Positions 56,764-64,000 of a DNA stretch of 64,000 nt are shown here, piece after piece. The notes under the pieces were generated by a model. That model worked only from the letters and a program-made list of their open reading frames with translations, had not been told where the DNA came from and ran no database searches. Positions within the stretch are counted from its first letter, which is position 1; each line of letters begins with the position of its first letter. A program made the translations under genes and the position numbers. This DNA is from Coenobita brevimanus (lineage: Eukaryota; Arthropoda; Malacostraca; Decapoda; Coenobitidae), in assembly GCA_032717465.1 (NCBI GenBank), contig CM064732.1, positions 28,978,607 to 29,042,606 on the forward strand, read 5' to 3'.

Positions 56764-56985
56764 GGAGCATTAAGGATACACCTGGAAAAAAAATCAAGAG
56801 AGCTGATTTTTTTCAGAAAAGCTACATAGAACCCTCCTGTGTCAAAATCAACAAACATTCTAAATATACAACGTAAGCTAACAGTGTGGGACAAAGAATT
56901 CAAGATGGCCACTATTGGCATGGGGTGCGTATATAGCTTGGCAAATAAATTTCACAAACGGTCATGTACTACCACCTTTTGTAGG
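56764..56985 (+). repeat. Left TIR of long-TIR transposon
   Basis: Pairs with 59715-59938 in inverted orientation with substitutions and a ~10-base gap near the outer end. Confidence 0.8.
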
Positions 56986-57218
56986 CTTTACAGAGTGATA
57001 AATCCATTTCTGCTATTATTATTAGAATTTTAAATCACTGATATACACAAACAACGTGCAGCAAATGAAGAAAATTAGAAATCTGTATTGATAATTTTGC
57101 TATGAATTTATAAACTAGAGTCTATATCATCAGATGTTTTTATTTTTCAAGTTAGATATAGACTGAAGTGCAGAGGCAGAAGTACATAGTGGCACAGAAG
57201 TAGCTTGAATGGAACGAG

Positions 57219-59505
57219 ATGGCAGAACAAGAACAGTGTGATCTTTGTGATTTTTGTGATAAGCTGACCGAAATACTGTCACAGAAAAAGCCTACCTAGC
57301 ATATTGAACATTAGTGCTGATCTGAGGGATGGACTTGATGAAAAGCTATTATCTAAAGTATTGCCAATTCCAGCTCATAAAGAACATTACATCATGCCAT
57401 CATACATAAAGAAGCGATAAAGGGAGTCCAAAGAATAGGAGAGGCAAGTGCATAAGAAAATCACCTGCCATTCACAAGACTGTCTTGACTGTGGGAAATA
57501 TGTGGACTATAGTAAGGTCGCCAAGCAACCAAAGGACCAACATGAGGTGACTCATGACGCAGCAACAACTAAACTATCATCATCTGTTGCAGCCAAGGTG
57601 ATGGAGCAAGCTGATACTTGGGGAGAGTCTGTAAATACATGCATTCAAAATGCTGGCTTTGCTGAGCAGACAAATGAGCAGGTGTTGATGCAAATGCTGA
57701 AGACACATTGAGGTCCAGCACATGTCCTGGAATTACTGGCAGTACACAATCCAACATGGTCCATGTTCTGCCACAAACAGCTCCTGCTTGTGAGTTACCA
57801 GAGGCTTTCTGTGGTCTATATTCTCAAACAGTTGACCAGTACACAGACTTCAGGGATTCCACAGTTGCGTGTGATAGCAGACACTTACTCACCTTTCGAA
57901 ATCGCCTATCACACCATTTGCTATTTGCCTACACAGGTGAATACCGCGAGAGACTGGTCTGCTTTGATACTGGAGTTGTGGCATCTATATTTGCTAATGT
58001 AGATTGTGCAGTCAAATCAGAGGAGACAGCTGCACTAATCACTGGCCTGAATTACGCCTATGTTAAGCTCAAAAGGAGTGACAAGGTTATATCTACTGGT
58101 GCTGAAACCTTTACTGCCCTGTCTGTGGCTAAGACGTTGAGGTCAACCCCACATTACTCTTCATGTGGGTCACATGTGTGATAATGAACCGATCAGATAT
58201 GGAGAATCACTTTAAAGTGAGTTTAGCAAACAGCCACCAGCACTATCTGACAAGGGTACAAAAACAAAAAAAGTGGTCTTGCCAAGGTGCTGAAAGCTCC
58301 AGTAATCCAAATATCCACTGAAGCTCTTAAGTTCATTTACTGCAAAATGTGACAGGGCTTGTGGACTGCACGTATGGTGATGTGTGTGACAGCATTGTGA
58401 ATCACGTTGTCAGTACCAATAACTGTCACAAAGATTGCACTGTCAGCTTGGATGGCTACACAAATATTACCCTATCAATCAAGGTAGCTGAAGAGAACTG
58501 CCCCACTGATGCAAATGTCTCTGCAGACATAGTGTTTGATTTCAACACATCAGTCACGGGCAATCACTGCTCCATTTTAGCAAATCATAACAGCAAGTCA
58601 TGGTTGATCAGTAAGCTGAAGGACCGGCTTACATCTGAAGGCAATGCTTGCTGTCAAAGTCATGTTGATGCTGACTCCTTAATAAGCAGTGCAGCACTGA
58701 CATTTATTCGTTGGGAATATCGCACGACCTGTTGTACTTGTGGCAAAGGATACAGATTTGCTTGTCATGTTGGTTGATAGGGCCACAACAGACAATATCT
58801 ACATGCAGCATGCAAGAGACTTTGTTTATTGCATGCACAGCATCCAGCAGGCAAAGCATCCACACACCTAACAACACATATTGATTGCACACGCTAAAAC
58901 CGGATGTGACACAGTCTCTGCCTTATATGGCATTGGCAAAAAGAAGGCCATGACAGGCTGGGAAAGCGAGGAGTTGAGTACAATGAATGTGTTTAGGAAG
59001 AGCAATGCCAGCCATGGAGAGGGTACCCAGAGTGGGGGAAATAGTCTTACTGGAGTTATATAATGCCAATCTGACATGTTCAACACTTGATAAGCTGAGA
59101 TTTGTGCAGTACATGCAGAGGATGAGCAAAGCATCCACCAGCTCCCACCTTCAGTGCCTACTTCCCACATCCTCAGCCGCAAAGTTCCACCTATATCGAG
59201 TCTACTTTGCAGTTCAGGAGTGGTTATGCAATGTTGAGGATCAAAATCCCACTGACTGGGATTGGGAGCTTCAAGGTGGAACACTCAATCCCATTTTGAC
59301 TGCCAGATCAGCAGCAACAGAACATGTTCTTCTCATTATGTCATATGAGTGTAAACAAATGTGTGGCATGAGATGCAAGTGTCGGAAAGCAGGACTCTAC
59401 TGTACACTTATGTGCACCTCGTGTATTGGCCAGTCTTGTGCTATATCATGCCCAGCTGATGAAGAAGATACTGAGTCCCCATGCTATAGTTGTGACTATA
59501 AATAG
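57219..59505 (+). pseudogene. Putative transposase with GCDT and cysteine-rich C-terminal motifs, decayed
   Basis: Likely start MAEQEQCDLCDFCDKLTEIL (57219), soon followed by a stop. Further open pieces are 57448-57711, 57708-58181, 58349-58777, a segment to 59063 with HAKTGCDTVSALYGIGKKKA (58887-58950), and 58987-59505 with LPTSSAAKFHLYRVYFAVQEW and a C-terminal cysteine array (C-x3-C-x3-C-x-C-x6-C-x3-C-x2-C around MSYECKQMCGMRCKCRKAGL). Similar HAxxGCDTxSAxxGxGK plus CRC-like tails are, from memory, found in unnamed multi-copy proteins of invertebrates and fish. The D of GCDT may be catalytic in an RNase H-like fold, but that is inference. At least five stops or frameshifts. Function as a transposase is inferred from the flanking TIRs. 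Confidence 0.65.
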
Positions 59506-59658
59506 TTATGATACCAAAAACAAATGTTTTATTTAGAAGTATTTTAATAACCAAGCTGGCAAAAGTTTGTGCTGGTTGTTGACTGTCAATGTGCTGAATT
59601 TACCATTTTGTTTAAAATGATGCATTACTTTACCTTGATCATATCTTGAATGTGCGTC

Positions 59659-59664
59659 AATAAA
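59659..59664 (+). other. Candidate polyadenylation signal AATAAA
   Basis: AATAAA about 155 bases after the stop of the TIR-element gene and before the right TIR. Confidence 0.4.
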
Positions 59665-59714
59665 TTATTGAAATAATGGTAAAAATGGTTTTCTTAAACC
59701 TAAAAACACCTAAA

Positions 59715-59938
59715 AAGAGGTAGCTATTACATGACCATCTGTGACTTCTGGTGCCAAAGCTAATAGGTCCCATGCCGTTTGCGGCCATCTTGGATTTTTG
59801 TCCCACACGGCTAGCTCATGTGAAATGTTTAGACTGTTTGTTGATTTCGACTTAGCATGGTTCCAAATAGCTTTCCTGAAAAAATCAGCTTTCTCTAATT
59901 TTTTTCAAGGTTCGCTTCGAATTTGAGCTAATGCTCCT
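59715..59938 (-). repeat. Right TIR of long-TIR transposon
   Basis: Its reverse complement matches 56764-56985, including the segments GCTGATTTTTTCAGGAAAGCTA and TGTGGGACAAA.ATCCAAGATGG, allowing mismatches. Confidence 0.8.
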
Positions 59939-60140
59939 TGCCTACAGAAAAGAGTGTGGACAACGGAGGCAACCAAAACAGAGTTCTCCCAACAAACCCA
60001 GGCACGACATGCCAACTGTGTGGCAAAGTTTGCGGATCCAGAATTAGTCTGCACAGGCACACACGTTGACACCAAAGACTGGTAAATACACCATCTTAGT
60101 GAGTATAGTAGCCATCATCTTCTGTAGTAGAAGGACAGAT
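59939..60140 (+). mobile_element. 3' end of the interrupted LINE (part 2), C2H2-like finger
   Basis: Resumes with YRKECGQRRQPKQSSPNKP and, in another frame, CQLCGKVCGSRISLHRHTR, a C-x2-C...H-x3-H-like finger of the sort that ends some LINE Pol proteins. The 3' UTR runs to about 60140 before the (GT)n. Confidence 0.7.
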
Positions 60141-60153
60141 TTAAGTAAGTGTA

Positions 60154-60156
<3 letters not shown>

Positions 60157-60210
<54 letters not shown>
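60157..60210. repeat. (GT)n microsatellite
   Basis: About 27 GT units. Confidence 0.95.
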
Positions 60211-60214
<4 letters not shown>

Positions 60215-61250
60215 GTCAGGTTGTTATTTACTATCTGTGTGCATTGGTCATGACCCATGCCATTTAAACTCTCCATGTCAGCACTGTGCCTCACTTCTCA
60301 ATGCGGAAGTCTGACACCTTCCCTCACCCTCTCATTCCGATCTTCCAAACCCGGGATTAAAAGCTCCATTGAAGTCACAATTTTGAAACATCTCTTCGTC
60401 AGCGACATGTTCGTCACATTGCACAGCAGTATCATCTTCTGGGATAGTAATGCAAACTGCACCGATTATAAAGCTATATAGCACAAAAGAAAATACTTCG
60501 GTGAAATGCCCAAAATAAATCGCTAGGGAAGTGGTGCTGCAAGGCTTTCTTTGTCATCTGAAATACGGCTATTGGCTAGAATTTGCTTTCTGTTGGTTGC
60601 TTGAAATAAGTGACTCAGACGAATAAAAACTTCTAATTACTCCTGCTTTAATTGGATTCGAAAACTCTTCGAGTTTTTCATCATATTCATCTGGCGTTAT
60701 CCAGAGTAATGAAGGAGCTACCGATGCCTATATCCTGCCTTTCTTGTACAAATACGCTATCCCAGCGTCAGAAAAGAGCAAAATAAAATATAAGACGTTC
60801 TCTTGCTGAGGATGATTTATAAGACCGTATGTTGGGCATGTGATGACTGATATCTGTGAAAGAAGAAAGCAAACAGGCAGTGCGTTCCTCCGCCAACGAG
60901 AATAAAATGTGTTTTTATTGCTGTGATTCCTTTTTTCCTACCAGGCAAATAAGTTTACGGGATCACACAGTCAGATAACTCAACGATCTTAATTTGCCCT
61001 GTTACACAGTCTCAGAGAGCGCTACCCTCCTTCAACGCCAATAAAATGTCCGTTTTACGCAGTCTTTCGAGCTAGTTTCACATCAGTATTATGTAATCAA
61101 GTCTTCCTTGACCTAGTGCCAAACTACGCACAAGATTATATTTAATCATGCTAACATTTTTTTTTTTTTAATTTCTCATACACAATCAAGCAGCAAAGAG
61201 ACATTGGTGAATATATATCCTTCCTCCCACTTCGTTCGTGGATGTAATTA
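60211..61250. other. Intergenic, nothing recognised
   Basis: AT-rich with no long frame, no RNA gene and no long simple repeat apart from a T12 run near 61159. Confidence 0.5.
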
Positions 61251-61252
61251 TA

Positions 61253-63055
61253 CTATCTATCTATCTATTGCCAGACGCCTCAATCCCGTTTGGAGTGGCC
61301 ACAAACAAGTCGCCTCCAAGTCGCCCTGTCCCCCGCCATTTCACTGCCCTGCTCCCAACTCACACCCCCCTCTCTCATATACCTCTCCACCCCATCCCTC
61401 CATCTCATCCTCGGCCTCCCCTTTCCACTTCCCCCCTCCACCTCACTCACATACACTCTCTTCGTCAGTCTTTCACCCTCCATCCTCTCCACATGGCCAA
61501 ATCACCTCAGTGTGTTCCTCATAACGCTTCCTATCACATCCACATCAACACCACAACGCTCCTTTATATCCTCATTCGTCAGCCTGTCTCTCCATGTGAC
61601 TCCACAGGCTCCTCTTAAATAACTCATTTCCACTGCTCTCACTCTTGACTTGTGTCCTTCCAACAACGTCCAAGCTTCACTTCCTTACGTTAGAGTTGGT
61701 ATCACAATACTGTCATGTAGTAACTTTTTCACTTCCATGCTCACTTCCCTGTTTCTTATCACTGCTTTCATGAACCAGCAACCTTTCTTCCCTGCTGTAC
61801 CTTTTCAAGCTCTTGACCCTCCAAACCTCCATCCTTACTCATCACACTACCCAAGTACTTAAACGTACTCACATTTTCCAATTCCTCACCATCCAACCTC
61901 GCTGTACATTCACTGACTTCACCTCTCTCAAAGACCATCACTTTACTCTTCCCTACATTCACCTTTAGATTCCGTTTCTTACACACTCTCCCAAACTCAT
62001 CCACCAAGCCTTGCAGCTCCCCTTCGTCTTCACTCAACAACACAGTATCATCTGCAAACAACAGTACAGGGAGTTTCCAAACACTATCCTCTCTCACCAG
62101 GGCCACTCCAACATTCACTACCCTACCTTGTACCTCTTTTATTACCCCATCCATGTACAGATTGAACAACCATGGAGACATGACACATCCCTGTTTCAAC
62201 TCAACTTTCAAAGAGAAAATTCACTTAGTTCACCATCCACATGCACTGCAGCCTTCGCACCATCGTACATACTCTTCACAGCATTCAACAACTTCCCACC
62301 TACTCCATATATTCTTAACACTTTCCACAATGATTCTCCAAATCCATGAAAGCCGCATACAACTTCTTTCCCTTCTCTAGAAACTTTTCCACTAAAGATC
62401 TAAGAATGAATATCTGATCTACACAACCTCTTCCCTTCCTAAAGCCTCCCTGTTCTTGTCCAACTAATTTCTCTGTTCTTTCTCTAACTCTGTCAATAAG
62501 TATCCTACCATACACTTTTCCTATTATACTAAGAAGACAATTGCCCCTATGATTACCACACACTTCTTTTTCCCCTTTTCCTTTGTACAAGGGAATAATT
62601 ATACCTGACTTCCAATCCTCCGGGACTCTACCTTCCTCCCAGGCCAATCTGCACATCTTCCACTTCCATTCTACTACTATCTCTCTCCCATGCTTCAGCA
62701 TTTCACCACACACTCCATCAATTCCTGGGGCTTTCCCCGATTTAACTTTCTTCATTGCTTCCACAACTTCTATCCTACTGATTTCTTCCTGTCTTCTCAC
62801 CTCCCTCCTTCTCCCAGCCATTCCCCAGCCACTTATACTCGCATTACTTCCATCCTCTACGTTCAACAATTCCTTAAAGTGTTCTCTCCATCTGCTCACT
62901 TTTTCTCCCTTCTCCACTAGTAATCTACCATTTTTATCTTTCACTCCCCTGCTAACTTCACTTCCACCCTGTCTTACTCTTTTCACCTCTTTCCAGAACA
63001 CTTTCTTACAGTCCCTCCACTTTACACTCGAATTCCTTCCAAATTCCTTCGTGCA
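61253..63055 (-). mobile_element. RTE-like LINE copy C, 5' truncated
   Basis: Minus strand. The 3' end is GGGATTGAGGCGTCTGGCAATAGATAGATAG (61253-61290). The 5' end stops inside the linker (GRNSSVKWRDCKK..) near 63055. Very similar to copies A and B where they overlap. Confidence 0.9.
61280..63055 (-). pseudogene. RTE-like LINE linker and reverse transcriptase, copy C
   Basis: The open part 63001-62315 holds the linker (MFWKEVKRVRQGG) and RT N-terminus: VKSGKAPGIDGVCGEMLKHG, VPEDWKSGIIIPLYKGKG, EQGGFRKGRGCVDQIFILR, YAAFMDLE. There a deletion of about 35-40 bases removes KAYDR-type sequence and shifts frame at about 62335. Then 62211-61768 has VELKQGCVMSPWLFNLYMDG, LLFADDTVLLSEDE, KVNVGKSKVMVFE and FKYLGSVMSKDG. 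The C-terminal part follows in broken frames (SEAWTL region near 61670, SYLRGACGVTWRD near 61600, and a short open segment at 61280-61492 ending in VAT..HSKRD). Catalytic FADD is present but the motif-A region is damaged. Confidence 0.87.
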
Positions 63056-63158
63056 AAATGCTGTGCATTCGTAATCAAGATTATACCAAAGGGGAAGATG
63101 GTAGTTTTAATACGATTTCTAATACTGTTAATGTTCGTCTGCTAAAGACTTGAATGAA

Positions 63159-63304
<146 letters not shown>

Positions 63305-63854
63305 TGAATCCAGTCATCTTACCCACTGATGAAATAGAGAAGAAAACATTTACTATCCCGATTCATGCACTAATATTCAAAACAAGATATATTAATTTCA
63401 CTTCTCGTCTCTTGTAGGTGAGTAAGAGAAAACTAAAGATTCATCCATGGCGATTATAATTTATAATGAGAATACTTCCACGGTATGTATTTCAACATAA
63501 TGAGTATGCAACCAAAGTGATTATTCCACCATAGTGAATACAGTGACTTTAATATCTCCACCTTGAGTATACCACTTCAAATCCTAAATAAATTATTAGG
63601 TAAACCTGCATTGGTTTAATTTTTTGTTAGGCTAAAGACGCTTTTCTTTTCTTTTTTTTTATTGATACCACCAGATGTTTCATTTAAGCTGAAGGGCGAC
63701 AGTGATATAAAGAGGTAAAAAAGAGCGTTAACTAACCCTTATGCATCGAGATTCTTTCCCTAAGGAGAACACATAAGTCAAGGAGAAGCGAGACTAATAC
63801 TGAGCACATCAAGATTTTGAGCGCGTTACAGTTCAAGAAAATAACAGTAAAGTT

Positions 63855-63899
<45 letters not shown>

Positions 63900-64000
63900 A
63901 ATTTAAAGCCTCCCTGGGAAAACGTCAGAGTTTCATCTGTGTCATATTTTAAGAGGACGATGGAAGTGAAAACGTTTTAGTCCATTAAACCTTGACTTCA
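63305..64000. other. Intergenic with (GA)n
   Basis: No gene supported; (GA)n at about 63859-63898. Confidence 0.5.

Larger units (their letters stand above)
56764..59938 (+). mobile_element. DNA transposon with long imperfect TIRs, family not assigned
   Basis: Inverted repeats of at least ~215 bp (about 56764-56985 and 59715-59938) enclose a plus-strand gene remnant. The outermost nine bases are GGAGCATTA/TAATGCTCC. Longest matches are GTGTGGGACAAA..TCCAAGATGGCC, AGCTGATTTTTTCAG and AAATCAACAAAC.GTCTAAA. Weaker pairing may reach ~57045 and ~59665. It lies within a LINE, whose 3' zinc-finger end continues after 59938. I could not read a clean target-site duplication. AATAAA at 59659 follows the coding region. 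Arms have diverged, so it is not young. Confidence 0.8.

Overview
The window looks like intergenic DNA from a repeat-rich animal genome, most probably an arthropod and, by inference, a decapod crustacean. The reasons are the very dense long (TA)n, (CT/GA)n and (TG/AC)n microsatellites, kilobase-scale purine/pyrimidine tracts, and a mix of piggyBac, Jockey-like, RTE-like and Gmr1-like Ty3/gypsy elements plus several SINEs. I could not identify a convincing host protein-coding gene. One possible 60-bp terminal exon (21315-21374, minus) is listed with low confidence. Almost every recognisable coding stretch belongs to a transposable element, and every one I could check is broken by stops or frameshifts.

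Layout. 0.4-4.5 kb: a piggyBac element with TTAA target sites, terminal inverted repeats and a transposase carrying one in-frame stop and one frameshift. 4.5-5.2 kb: two tandem or direct repeats. 6.0-6.25 kb: a minus-strand SINE whose head is a nearly complete 5S rRNA sequence and whose tail matches the 3' end of an RTE-like LINE present three times elsewhere in the window. 6.5-17.2 kb: microsatellites, a 22-bp minisatellite, two copies of a ~510-bp SINE-like family, a LINE fragment and a tRNA-derived SINE; several of these are bounded on both sides by (TA)n. 18.3-20.8 and 28.3-31.96 kb: two copies of one Jockey-like LINE. The second holds a non-autonomous piggyBac insertion, and the first shows the empty TTAA site. 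21-24 kb: long purine-rich and then pyrimidine-rich DNA. 32.3-38.3 kb: a tRNA-SINE, a (TG)n minisatellite and, inserted into that minisatellite, a 5.4-kb Gmr1-like Ty3/gypsy element with integrase upstream of reverse transcriptase. 38.3-46.1 kb: three tandem arrays rich in AGGTCA/TGACCT, plus RTE-like LINE copy A. 47.1-50.3 kb: LINE copy B, nearly full length. 53-60.1 kb: a decayed LINE of another family, split by a 3.2-kb DNA transposon with long inverted repeats that encodes a protein family I cannot assign to a named superfamily. 61.25-63.06 kb: LINE copy C.

The genes do not form a host pathway. They record successive transposition: elements inserted into microsatellites, elements nested in elements, and SINEs that share ends with a neighbouring LINE. 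The items most worth follow-up are the 5S-headed SINE and its likely LINE partner, the long-TIR transposon at 56.8-59.9 kb, and the rearranged-order gypsy element.
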